Shown piece after piece: positions 8,159 through 15,761 of a stretch of DNA of 18,218 nucleotides. Source of the DNA: Planctomycetota bacterium. GTDB lineage: Bacteria > Planctomycetota > Planctomycetia > Pirellulales > Pirellulaceae. A model generated the notes under the pieces. It searched no databases, was not told the origin of the DNA, and saw only the letters and a program-made list of their open reading frames with translations. A program made the position numbers and the translations under genes. The stretch's first letter is position 1, and each line of letters starts with the position of its first letter. Location: NCBI GenBank assembly GCA_024277285.1, contig JAJRVM010000092.1, forward strand, positions 1-18,218, written 5' to 3'.

Positions 8159-8376
8159 CCCTGGGTGCAGCCAATGCGAGGTTTGCGAGCATTGGCGTAA
8201 CCCAGGGTAGCCTTCCCACGCAACCCAAAAGCCCCGTACGGGGCGGTCCTAACTGTTTTGGGGCCACCCCTGCGGGGTTTGGCAGTGATGTTTTTCATCA
8301 CCCAGGGTTGCGCGGCGATCGCTGCGCTCACGCCAGCTCCACCCATGCCCCTGGTTTAGGAACGTCCCTTCGGGAC
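8159..8376. repeat. Multi-hairpin intergenic element
   Basis: Several stems are nested or in series. CCCTGGGT (8159-8166) and CCAATGC (8171-8177) pair with GCATTGG (8189-8195) and ACCCAGGG (8200-8207). GCAACCC (8220-8226) pairs with GGGTTGC (8305-8311), enclosing GCCCCGTACGGGGC (8231-8244), ACCCC-TGC-GGGGT (8266-8278) and GTGATG-TTTTT-CATCAC (8285-8301). GTCCCTTCGGGAC (8364-8376) has a UUCG-type loop closed by C-G. So many perfect stems in about 220 bp argue for a folded repeat element or RNA. No transposase is near. Whether it is transcribed is unknown. Confidence 0.7.
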
Positions 8377-8406
8377 TGGAACAAGAAACCGATATGAAAC
8401 GACGAA

Positions 8407-8441
8407 GTAAGCGTTCACGGTCAGAGGCCGTGAACGCTTAC
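8407..8441 (-). terminator. Perfect 14-bp hairpin behind the Lys/His-rich protein gene
   Basis: GTAAGCGTTCACGG (8407-8420), a seven-base gap and CCGTGAACGCTTAC (8428-8441) form a perfect 14-bp stem that begins 17 nt after the stop codon at 8458. There is no T tract, so it may protect the 3' end of the message or be a repeat element rather than an intrinsic terminator. The arms match the single motifs at 4681-4692 and 8099-8110 apart from one base. Confidence 0.7.
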
Positions 8442-8457
8442 GATCAATCAATGACGC

Positions 8458-9684
8458 TTAATGGTCGTGACCGTCGTCATCGCCTTGCATCTTTTCCAGT
8501 AACTTGCGGATCTTGGTCAGCTCACTTTGAATGCCTTTGAGTCGCTTGGTGACATCGGCATGGCTCTTGTCCGCGTGCATGTGAGCAGCGTGCATACCAT
8601 GCGGTCCGGCGATGCTCCAGTCCATTTGAATGCCGTCAACTTGGACTTTCGGCTTCCCGTGCTGCCCCGCCATCCGTTCGAGGTGTTTGCGAATCATGAT
8701 GCCATGCGGCACGTCCTTGAGGGCTTTTGACAAGCCGAACGCACCGGATAGGACGCCATCGAATTCAAACTCTTGCACGTTGCCGTCGTCGTCCATGAAG
8801 ATCATCTTGCCACGAGCGCTTGGCTTGGTCTTATCTTTGGCATGATGGGCGTGGTGTTTGTGAGCCTTCTCGAGCTTGGCATGCAAGGCCTTGCCAGTGA
8901 CTTCCTTCAGATCGACGACCGGTTTGCCGTTGATAATGACTTTGCCGTCTTTGACCGTGACCGTGATATTCTTGGCAGCATCCTTGCTTGCGCTTTCGTC
9001 GTCATCGGCGATAACCGTAATGGCATACGCCTTGGCGTGTGCATGTGCGGTTTTCTTGGCCTTGGTGACGATCTGCATCTTTTTCGTCGCCCCGACCTTG
9101 CCGTTCTTCGATGCACGGATTCGCACTGCGTGCGTGGGATGGGACGCCTTGCCTTTTGCCTTCTGGGCGTCGTCTTTTGAGATCCTTAAATCAAGGTGTT
9201 TCGTGATAAGATGCTTGCCATCGATTTCTACTTTCTTGGCGTTTCCATCGTCGTCGATGACAAACACGTTGGCTTCGATTTCGATTTCACGATTCGCGTC
9301 CGTCTTGTCACCGTCCGCCCTCACCACCACCACCTTCATTTGCTTGGACGGTGCCTTGTCGGTTTGCTTGGCCGAAATGACTTTCTTCGCAGTAACAGCG
9401 CGCAATTTCAAGGGTTGATATGGCTTGGCAATCTTAAGGTTCTTCTTGATCTTCTCCCGCAATTCCTTGGGCAGTTTTTCAAGCTCTTTGCCAATCGCTT
9501 TCTTCAACGCGTCGGCGACATCGGATTCACCATCCGCACGGACCACCACCACTTTGGTTTGGCTCTTGACTTCTTTCTTGTCCGCTTGCTTGTCTTTGTC
9601 CGCAGCGATGGCACTGCGGCCGATCACGAGGGCAAAACTGGCCACAATGGCCATGGACACTACTTTCTTGACGACTGACTTCAT
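8458..9684 (-). CDS. Secreted Lys/His/Asp-rich protein of unknown function
   Basis: A 408-residue protein I cannot assign to a family. The ATG at 9684 gives a good Sec signal (residues 1-28, ...GRSAIAA) with GGGGA ten bases upstream; the longer frame from 9933 adds 83 implausible residues. A recurring pattern of a hydrophobic strand followed by an acidic turn is visible: KVVVVRADG at 44-52 and again at 117-125, VFVIDDDGN at 140-148, ITVIADDDE at 222-230 and MIFMDDDGN at 294-302. Several are followed by a second strand ending in DG or NG (KVEIDG, KVIINGK, FEFDG). His clusters lie at 214-216 (HAH), 275-281 (HKHHAHH) and 362-370, and the end is DDDGHDH. Residues 376-400 look like an amphipathic coiled coil. 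Metal binding or a polyelectrolyte role in the periplasm is a guess. A strong hairpin follows the gene. Confidence 0.8.
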   Translation of the reverse strand: MKSVVKKVVSMAIVASFALVIGRSAIAADKDKQADKKEVKSQTKVVVVRADGESDVADALKKAIGKELEKLPKELREKIKKNLKIAKPYQPLKLRAVTAKKVISAKQTDKAPSKQMKVVVVRADGDKTDANREIEIEANVFVIDDDGNAKKVEIDGKHLITKHLDLRISKDDAQKAKGKASHPTHAVRIRASKNGKVGATKKMQIVTKAKKTAHAHAKAYAITVIADDDESASKDAAKNITVTVKDGKVIINGKPVVDLKEVTGKALHAKLEKAHKHHAHHAKDKTKPSARGKMIFMDDDGNVQEFEFDGVLSGAFGLSKALKDVPHGIMIRKHLERMAGQHGKPKVQVDGIQMDWSIAGPHGMHAAHMHADKSHADVTKRLKGIQSELTKIRKLLEKMQGDDDGHDH

Positions 9685-10096
9685 GCTCACTATTCCCCAT
9701 TGGTCCGTATACCGATCCACGTGAGCCGACCATCGGCGCACGCGAGCAACACCGTCCCCCCCGTGGATGCTACCGTTTACAGTAGTTGTAGTTTCCGCGG
9801 AAGTCGAATTCTTGCATGCGTAGGGTTGGATTGTGGCTTGAAGGCTACGAGAGTCGAGCTGATGGGGGGGGCGATCCGGCGTAACACCGGGCCACCGAAT
9901 CGCGAAACCGCGCTGACGCGGCGAGTGTGGCAAGTGATTTCCCCAGCCACTGCGGCGCGGAACAGCTGGTGCCGAGAAGAGAGTGGAAGTGGTCCTTTCT
10001 CGTGAAACGCCCGAACTGGGGCAGGGTCTGGCGCTGCACCGTCAGGGGGCTGCGTGACGCTTGCTGCCAGCATGCCCAGCTGCGACCGTAACGCAA
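9685..10096. other. 412-bp gene-free stretch
   Basis: This holds the leader of the Lys/His-rich gene and the region behind the CAP gene. It has a run of eight G residues at about 9864-9871 and no coding-like frame, terminator or RNA gene that I can support. Confidence 0.5.
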
Positions 10097-10564
10097 TCAG
10101 TTGCCGTACATCGCCACCCAATAGCGCTCGCCGTTGGGGCTGATCCCATACCCGAATCCGGCCAATCGGTTGTGGCTGATGATGTTGGACCAGTGCCCGC
10201 TGCTGGTACGCCAGCTTTGGAATACGCTGCGAATGGTCGGTTGTCCCATCGCAATGTTCTCGCCAGCAAAGCCGTGAAAGCCGTGTCGAGCGGCCCGGCC
10301 GCTGGGGCCACCGTTGCTCTGATGGCTGAAACTACCGGTGCGCGCCATGTACCACGCGTGGTCCTGGGCCGCTTTGGTCAGCTCGGGGGAGAGTTGTTGA
10401 GCGGGAAGACCAACACTCGCCCGCAGCCGGTTGTTCTCTGCAAGCATCCGTACGAGCGTTGGGTGTTGGTGTAGTGGCACCTTTTTGGTCTTCTTCGACT
10501 CGGCGCCCGGTATTTGAGCGACGACTGCGCACACACTGAGCAACACGAGGCTCCAGGTTCCCAT
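10097..10564 (-). CDS. Secreted CAP-domain (SCP/PR-1-like) protein
   Basis: A 155-residue protein with a Sec signal (MGTWSLVLLSVCAVVAQIPGAES) and a compact CAP domain from about residue 35 to the end. The start has AGGAG seven bases upstream of the ATG at 10564. CAP features are clear: NNRLRASVGLP near 44-54, LTKAAQDHAWYMA helix (62-74), GSFSHQ with His81, GENIAMG with Glu102, WRTSSGHWSNII with His124 in the conserved GHW(S/R)N position, and the closing strand YWVAMYGN. Bacterial CAP proteins are extracellular and mostly uncharacterised; proposed roles include lipid or metal binding and spore or wall functions. There is no extra domain, so this is a minimal version. It shares strand with the small gene upstream, 190 bp away, which includes a possible hairpin. 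Confidence 0.9.
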   Translation of the reverse strand: MGTWSLVLLSVCAVVAQIPGAESKKTKKVPLHQHPTLVRMLAENNRLRASVGLPAQQLSPELTKAAQDHAWYMARTGSFSHQSNGGPSGRAARHGFHGFAGENIAMGQPTIRSVFQSWRTSSGHWSNIISHNRLAGFGYGISPNGERYWVAMYGN

Positions 10565-10604
10565 GAGACGACTCCTAGTGAATTTCTGCTTGAGGTTGAA
10601 ATGG

Positions 10605-10630
10605 GGGCGGATGGGTTGAGTTTTCCGCCC
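10605..10630 (-). terminator. Possible hairpin between the small gene and the CAP gene
   Basis: GGGCGGA (10605-10611) and TCCGCCC (10624-10630) form seven base pairs around a 12-base loop, about 120 bp behind the small gene's stop and 40 bp upstream of the CAP start. There is no T tract on the minus strand, so it may instead be part of the CAP leader. Confidence 0.35.
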
Positions 10631-10753
10631 GAATCGTCCGAGTCTCTCAGGTTACCTTGTTTCGTCAAGCCCCCTAGTTTGGTGTATTTACTGTCCCCGT
10701 GAGGGGCGACGCTGCGCTCATTTTGCGGCAGAGCGGCAGGCGTTTGTGACCGC

Positions 10754-11053
10754 CTATTGTTTCTGCTTCGCCGCTTCAGGTTGCGCACGCAGCATGGCGG
10801 CTGCCATTTTGTAAGATCGCTGTGCCATCTCGTCGTCCTTCTCGTCCTCGGTCATGGCGCGATCGGCTTGGATCTTCAAACCCCGCATGATGAAACCTTG
10901 CATGGCCATGGCGGCTAGCCAATCGTGCGTCGTGATGCCGGTTTCGCGGGCGCCCGCAGGCACCGAGTGGAGCGGTGTGTTGGCGTCGACCTTTCTGGCG
11001 GCCGATGGCTTCTTGGCGGTCGATGCGGTTGGATTCAACCTGGCAGTTGTCAC
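10754..11053 (-). CDS. Small hypothetical protein with an AMAMQG motif
   Basis: A 99-residue protein from the GTG at 11053, which has AGGA 11 bases upstream. An alternative GTG lies at 11095 (113 residues); there is no ATG near the N-terminus. The first 35 residues are polar and Thr/Ala/Lys-rich, likely disordered. The rest is one helical domain: GITTHDWLAAMAMQGFIMRG, then an acidic stretch (MTEDEKDDE) and a second helix SYKMAAAMLRAQ. The pairing of a (D/E)-(W/Y)-(L/F)-A-A-x-AMQG helix with a Y-x-x-A-x-AML helix resembles small proteins of unknown function from phages and bacteria; I know of no assigned role. There is no signal peptide. It is the first gene after the HD-GYP gene, 281 bp away, on the same strand. 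Confidence 0.65.
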   Translation of the reverse strand: MTTARLNPTASTAKKPSAARKVDANTPLHSVPAGARETGITTHDWLAAMAMQGFIMRGLKIQADRAMTEDEKDDEMAQRSYKMAAAMLRAQPEAAKQKQ

Positions 11054-11334
11054 GATTTCACATATCCTGCGAAAAGGCAATAAGGTGGGTCGCACGGTAT
11101 ACGCGCAAGCGCGCGACGGCCTGCAAACTCTCTACTAATCCTAGCTTACAGATGCTGAGGGTGTGACTGGGATCAGTGAGTCCCATGGCTTGTGGTCACA
11201 CGACCTGCGGAAATGGAGCGTCCCGAGTGGGGCACGGCGTGTATGGACCGTTTCGTCGTCTCGGCAAGCCACACATTGCTATGGCTCAAATTCAGGTTGC
11301 CACCGTGCTTCAGACCCAAGCGGAACTGCGGAAG

Positions 11335-12558
11335 TTAATCCACATCGGCCAGATCAACTTGGACTTGCATCACATCGTCAGAACGACGGAGGAACGCGTC
11401 GAGGACGGTCGGGTCGAAATGGCTACCGCGACCACGTTCGAGGATCTCAATGCACTTGTCGCGTGGATAGGGCTCTTTGTAGGGTCGTCTTGAACTGAGT
11501 GCGTCATAGACATCGGCGACAGCGGTGATGCGCCCCTCGATGGGAATCTGTTCACCGCGCAACCTCAATGGGTAGCCATTGCCGTCCCAGTGTTCATGGT
11601 GCGTTTGTGCAATTGTGGCGGCGACGGGGATCATCCAAGCGACTGCATTGCCCGGTTCGACCGAATCCAATCGACTGCGTGGGCCATGGCGTTCCCACGC
11701 AGGATCGGGTGCTTGCTGAATGATCTTGCGGCCGAACGCGCAGTGTTGCCGCATCGTTTCGTACTCTGCGTCTGTTAGCTTGCCCGGTTTCAACAGAATC
11801 GCATCGGCAATGCCGATCTTGCCAACATCGTGCAGCAGAGACGCTTCCTCCAGCAGTTCGGCAATCTCGTTGGATATGCCAAGTTCGCGGGCGATAATCC
11901 CGACGTAACGCCCCACACGCATGATGTGGTGGGCGGTTTCGTTGTCGCGGTATTCGGCGGCGCGAGCCAACGTCTGGACCAAGCCGCGTCGTGACGCCAT
12001 GAGTTCGGCCGTTCTGGCTCGAACTTGTCGTTCGAGTTGGGTCGAGTAGTCTTCCAGGTGATCGTAGTGTGCCTTAACGACCAATGCATTGCCCACACGC
12101 AGCACCAGTTCACTTGGGTCGACCGGTTTGGTCAGGAAATCGGTAGCTCCCAATTGCAGCGCTTTTTGTTTGATGCGAGCATCACCGACGGCGGTCAGTA
12201 TTACCACCGGTACACGGTGTAGCAGTGCGTTCTCGCGCACTTGTTGCAAGATCTCGATGCCGCTCACTTCGGGCATCATGATATCCAACAAGATGATGTC
12301 GGGGCGTTCGTCTTTGGCCACACGGAGCGCGATGGACGAATCGGTAAGCGTGCGAAAATTCGTGTAACCGTGGCCCTGCAAATATTTTTGCACAACCTTG
12401 ATGTTGATCGGTTCATCATCCACGATCATGATCTTGGCTGACTTCGTCGTGTCGCGCGATGGCGACCAGTCCATTTTGTGGATCGACGTGTCCTGTGCCG
12501 CAATCGTGGCCGGTGGTGATGGGCAATCCAGGACGGCTGAGGATGTATCGTATGTCAT
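11335..12558 (-). CDS. Response regulator with HD-GYP output (predicted cyclic di-GMP phosphodiesterase)
   Basis: A 407-residue protein. The ATG at 12558 is chosen because the frame from 12867 would overlap the kinase gene; no good ribosome site is visible, and an internal ATG at 12474 is possible. The receiver domain (about 42-160) has the acidic pair Asp47/Asp48, phospho-acceptor Asp92 in LLDIMMP, Thr122 and Lys144 (TKP). A helical linker (165-190) leads to an HD-GYP domain (about 195-395) with Glu207 and His210, HD at 243-244 (LLHDVGKIGI), HHEH at 320-323 and GYP at 328-330. Family members with these residues hydrolyse cyclic di-GMP at a bimetal or trimetal site. Between the HD and HHEH blocks it carries about 18 extra residues (WERHGPRSRLDSVEPGN) compared with short RpfG-type enzymes. 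It follows the hybrid kinase gene by 247 bp and is its obvious candidate partner. Confidence 0.92.
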   Translation of the reverse strand: MTYDTSSAVLDCPSPPATIAAQDTSIHKMDWSPSRDTTKSAKIMIVDDEPINIKVVQKYLQGHGYTNFRTLTDSSIALRVAKDERPDIILLDIMMPEVSGIEILQQVRENALLHRVPVVILTAVGDARIKQKALQLGATDFLTKPVDPSELVLRVGNALVVKAHYDHLEDYSTQLERQVRARTAELMASRRGLVQTLARAAEYRDNETAHHIMRVGRYVGIIARELGISNEIAELLEEASLLHDVGKIGIADAILLKPGKLTDAEYETMRQHCAFGRKIIQQAPDPAWERHGPRSRLDSVEPGNAVAWMIPVAATIAQTHHEHWDGNGYPLRLRGEQIPIEGRITAVADVYDALSSRRPYKEPYPRDKCIEILERGRGSHFDPTVLDAFLRRSDDVMQVQVDLADVD

Positions 12559-12805
12559 GAGTGTGTCATTGGTGGGCAGTGTTGTGAAACGAGCCGTGTT
12601 GTGAAACGAGTGGGTACCGGGTTCGGCGCAAAAAAAGGAGGGTGGCGCGTGGTCTGGTTGTCGACAACGTCGCCAGCCCGCTCCAACTAAAATCATAGGA
12701 TATGGTCGACCCGGTCCACGCGAATCGAGCAGGTGGATGTGGTGAAAACTGGGTAAATGAACCGGTGGTCGTGGACCGTAGTGATTGTAGCGAAGAGGAT
12801 CGTTG

Positions 12806-15280
12806 TTATGCGGGGTGAGCTGCCACGTCGGGCACGACGATACAATCGGTAATGGCAGCAATGTCATTCACAATGTTCTGGATTTGTGCCTCATCCGCGT
12901 GCCCTCGCGCCAGACGTTCAAGTTCTTTCGCCAGATCGGTGAATTCATGGAACCCGGCAGTGCCGCCCGAGCCCTTGAGCCAATGTGCCAGGAGCGACAG
13001 TTCGTCGAAGTCACCGATAGCCAGCGCGGTGCGCATACCGCTGAGTTTCTCTTGCAGCCGGGACTCGAATTCCGCAATGATTTCGCAGAAATCGATGTCG
13101 TCGGTTGGCAAGGTCGAGTGGATCTGCGCGCGCCGTTGTGGTTGGTCCAAATCAAGTAGTGTTGAAGATGGTTCGATCGCAAAGTCGGTGTGCCCCTCCT
13201 GCTGGAGCACGTCGCCAACCGATTTCACGAGATTGTCCATGTCGATCGGCTTGGTGAGGAACCCAGTGCATCCCGCCTCGCGACACCGGCTTTCCGTTCC
13301 CTTCATCGCGTCCGCAGTCAGCGCGATGATGGGGTTTTCGAAGGCTCGCTCGCGCAGCGTTCGAGCTGCCGTGTAGCCGTCCATAATGGGCATTTGCATG
13401 TCCATCAAGATCAAGTCGAAAGCATCTCGCGCAACTTTGTCGACCGCCTCCTTGCCGTTACGAGCGGTCTGCACGGTTGCTCCGGCGCGAGTCAATACCA
13501 AGTTGATCAGTTTACGATTGGACTCGCCGTCATCGACCACCAGGATGCGCGCGTTGGGCAACTGCCCGCTGATGCTGCGGCGTCCAACCGCTTTCGGTTC
13601 TTTGGTACGCAGTTCATCCATGCTCGCAGTTCGGATACCATCGAGTGGCCCCGTGTCGACCGTAAAGCTGAACACACTGCCCTTGCCCTTCTCGCTTTGG
13701 ACCGTGATTTCACCGCCCAACGCTTCGGCGAAGCGGCGACTGATTGCGAGACCGAGTCCGGTGCCTCCGAACCGTCGCGTCACGGAAGTGTCGGCCTGGA
13801 CGAATGGATCGAAGATCCGCTGCATCGTTGCGGAGGGGATTCCAATTCCGGTGTCAACGACGTCTACTTGTAATTCGCGTCGGTTTTCGCGCACCTGAGC
13901 GACAACTCGAACTCCACCCTTTTCGGTGAATTTGATGGCATTGCCAATGAGGTTTGTCAACAACTGGCGAAATCGGACGGGGTCGGTCGAAATGGTCTCA
14001 GGCAGGCCCTGAGGGGCTTCATACGTAAGTGAGATGCCTTTCTTTTCGGCTTGGCCACGCAATACGTTGACGCCTTCGTGAATCAACTCCAAGGGCGAAC
14101 AGGCGATGCGCTCGACTTCCAATCGACCCGATTCGACTTTGGACAGGTCGAGGATATCGTTAATCAGGTTCAGCAAGTGCTCGCCGCTAGCATGGATCGT
14201 ATCCAGGTATTCCTGCCGTTCGCGCGCATTGCTTTCAAACCCGCGTCGTAGGACATCGGTGAAGCCGAGGATTGCGTTCATCGGCGTTCGGATCTCGTGG
14301 CTCATGCGCGCAAGAAAGTCGCTTTTCGCCCGATTGGCCGCGTCAGCAGCTTCCTTGGATCGGCTCAGTGCCTGCTGAGTTTCTTCGAGTTGCGTCACAT
14401 CTTCAAAGCTGGCTAACACGCCTCGACTCTTGCCATCGGTGCCAGGGATCGGCGTGCAATTGACCATAAACGATCGGTTTTTCCCATCGTGGTCTGCCAG
14501 GTAGAGCATGACACCGGCCAACGGCGCTTCGTTCTCTAAGGCACTCTCCCAGGGATAGCAATCGTTCGACGCGGGATTGGGAAACGTCCAGGGTAAGTCG
14601 GAAGCGGAACGCCCCATCAGCTTTTCGGGTGGCTGGCCGATGATCTCGGCGAACGATTGGTTGGCCAGCATGATGCGCTGACGGTTGTCCAACACCAACA
14701 GGCCTTCCGCCAGCGTATCGAGTGCCGAGCGGACGCGGCCCGGCACGACTTTGGAGGGATCGAGGTGTTGGAGTATCTTGCGTAGATAGATACTACAAAT
14801 GAAGAATGTCGCGGTGCCGATAAACGTGACTAGTATTGCGTGAGGACTGAAAAAGTAACCTTGCCACCCTTGTGGCGAGATGGGCGTGAATGTCAATTCC
14901 ACGGCGCCCCACTTCTCGTGCTTCGCCCGGATTGGCACCATGACCTGTGTGTCCGTCGCCTGGCCATCCTTCAAAGGCTTCCAAACGGCCTCGTGATTCC
15001 CGACTTCAACGACCAGGCTTCCGTCTTCGCGGCGTACCGCGGCGCTGACAATGTCCTCGTTGCGCTGGACGGTTAGTGCGAGGATCGCTTCGAGTCTGCG
15101 TAGATCACGCTGCCGTACGACGACCGAAGTGTTGGCTGCAATCGTCTCGCATAGTTGCGCGCGGCCGCGCATTGCCACGTCTCGATAGTCCGGCATGATC
15201 CCGATGTTCAACGCAATTAGCACCACGCTGACAACCGTGCTCGTCACGCCAAAAGCTAGCCGGGATCTCGCTGAAAACAT
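12806..15280 (-). CDS. Hybrid sensor histidine kinase with PAS, receiver and HPt domains
   Basis: An 824-residue inner-membrane kinase. The ATG at 15280 is preferred over an upstream TTG at 15304; only a weak GGCGGA precedes it. Order: TM1 (about 8-30), an extracytoplasmic sensor of about 115 residues, TM2 (about 148-166), a PAS domain (about 183-300), HisKA with His328 in SHEIRTP, HATPase with Asn447 (NLIGNAIKFT), DTGIGIP (476-482) and GGTGLGLA (505-512), a receiver with Asp627 in LILMDMQMP and Lys677, then a C-terminal HPt domain with His766 in LLAHWLKGSGG. All phosphotransfer residues are present, so the protein can run a His-Asp-His relay and pass phosphate on to a separate receiver, most simply that of the HD-GYP protein downstream. 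The giant adhesin gene ends 473 bp upstream. The sensor matches no domain I can name. Confidence 0.93.
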   Translation of the reverse strand: MFSARSRLAFGVTSTVVSVVLIALNIGIMPDYRDVAMRGRAQLCETIAANTSVVVRQRDLRRLEAILALTVQRNEDIVSAAVRREDGSLVVEVGNHEAVWKPLKDGQATDTQVMVPIRAKHEKWGAVELTFTPISPQGWQGYFFSPHAILVTFIGTATFFICSIYLRKILQHLDPSKVVPGRVRSALDTLAEGLLVLDNRQRIMLANQSFAEIIGQPPEKLMGRSASDLPWTFPNPASNDCYPWESALENEAPLAGVMLYLADHDGKNRSFMVNCTPIPGTDGKSRGVLASFEDVTQLEETQQALSRSKEAADAANRAKSDFLARMSHEIRTPMNAILGFTDVLRRGFESNARERQEYLDTIHASGEHLLNLINDILDLSKVESGRLEVERIACSPLELIHEGVNVLRGQAEKKGISLTYEAPQGLPETISTDPVRFRQLLTNLIGNAIKFTEKGGVRVVAQVRENRRELQVDVVDTGIGIPSATMQRIFDPFVQADTSVTRRFGGTGLGLAISRRFAEALGGEITVQSEKGKGSVFSFTVDTGPLDGIRTASMDELRTKEPKAVGRRSISGQLPNARILVVDDGESNRKLINLVLTRAGATVQTARNGKEAVDKVARDAFDLILMDMQMPIMDGYTAARTLRERAFENPIIALTADAMKGTESRCREAGCTGFLTKPIDMDNLVKSVGDVLQQEGHTDFAIEPSSTLLDLDQPQRRAQIHSTLPTDDIDFCEIIAEFESRLQEKLSGMRTALAIGDFDELSLLAHWLKGSGGTAGFHEFTDLAKELERLARGHADEAQIQNIVNDIAAITDCIVVPDVAAHPA

Positions 15281-15753
15281 GTTACTAATTCCGCCTGAGC
15301 ACAACTGGCCCGTTGGTCACGGCAGCCGCCGCGGCGTGGAGTGCCTGCGCGGCATGCGCTGCAGCCGCAGTAGTCTCTAGGGGGTATCGCGGGTTAGCTC
15401 TGCGTGACAATCCAGTACCGGATTACCGTCGTGATACTCTCGAAGTCAGAGGTCTCGCCGACATCGTGTGGTAGAGCATCGCTCCACAGTTCCTTCATTT
15501 GCGATACAACGAAACTATCGTTCTTCAAAGCATAGTTTGTGATTCAGGCTCGTTTGGCGATTGCCGGTTCGCAGGTGGGACGTACCCAAGAAGAGACGCG
15601 ACGGTGATAACGTCCGTGGTGGTACTTCAGCTCTTGTCGATTACGCCAGCATTGTCGGTTACGACAGTCGGTGCGGTTGGTGCCGGCCCGCCTGCGGACG
15701 CCGCTGCTCCTGATTCGAGTAGACGCCGTGCCCGACCGGTCACCAACACGTGA
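15281..15753. other. 473-bp gap between the giant adhesin and the kinase
   Basis: It presumably includes the kinase promoter and leader, but no clear promoter boxes can be named. A plus frame at 15499-15753 (84 residues) and a short minus frame (about 40 residues, 15630-15750) are open, but neither has a ribosome site or recognisable features. Confidence 0.45.
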
Positions 15754-15761
15754 CTACGTGA
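15748..15761. repeat. Palindrome CACGTGACTACGTG overlapping the adhesin stop
   Basis: Arms CACGT and ACGTG pair around GACT and cover the TAG stop codon at 15754-15756. There is no T tract, so its value as a terminator is doubtful. Confidence 0.4.

Larger units (their letters stand above)
7638..8457. other. 820-bp gene-free, repeat-rich stretch
   Basis: Frames here (for example 7634-7996 and 7851-8267 on the minus strand) lack domain-like patterns and cross the palindromes described separately, so I do not call genes. The stretch holds a tandem AATATCG pair (7914-7927), an inverted repeat (7983-7998), a 14-bp imperfect tandem duplication (8006-8033), a lone GTGAACGGTTAC motif (8099-8110), the multi-hairpin element (8159-8376) and the hairpin behind the next gene (8407-8441). 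Confidence 0.6.

Noticed and set aside
7634..8267. Overlapping minus frames in the repeat-rich gap
   Set aside because: They run through palindromes and tandem duplications, lack ribosome sites and have composition typical of translated repeats.
8876..9418. Plus-strand open frame of 180 codons with hydrophobic stretches
   Set aside because: It mirrors the Lys/Asp-rich coding strand of the secreted protein; hydrophobic content arises from complementing Lys, Asp and Glu codons.
9864..9871. Run of eight G residues, possible phase-variable tract
   Set aside because: It lies in a gap with no coding frame and far from any start codon, so slippage would have no obvious effect.
13190..13873. Plus-strand open frame of 227 codons
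   Set aside because: It is antisense to the receiver and HATPase part of the hybrid kinase, whose motifs are all intact.
15499..15753. Plus frame of 84 codons ending at the adhesin stop
   Set aside because: There is no ribosome site or recognisable domain, and its C-terminal half is low complexity.
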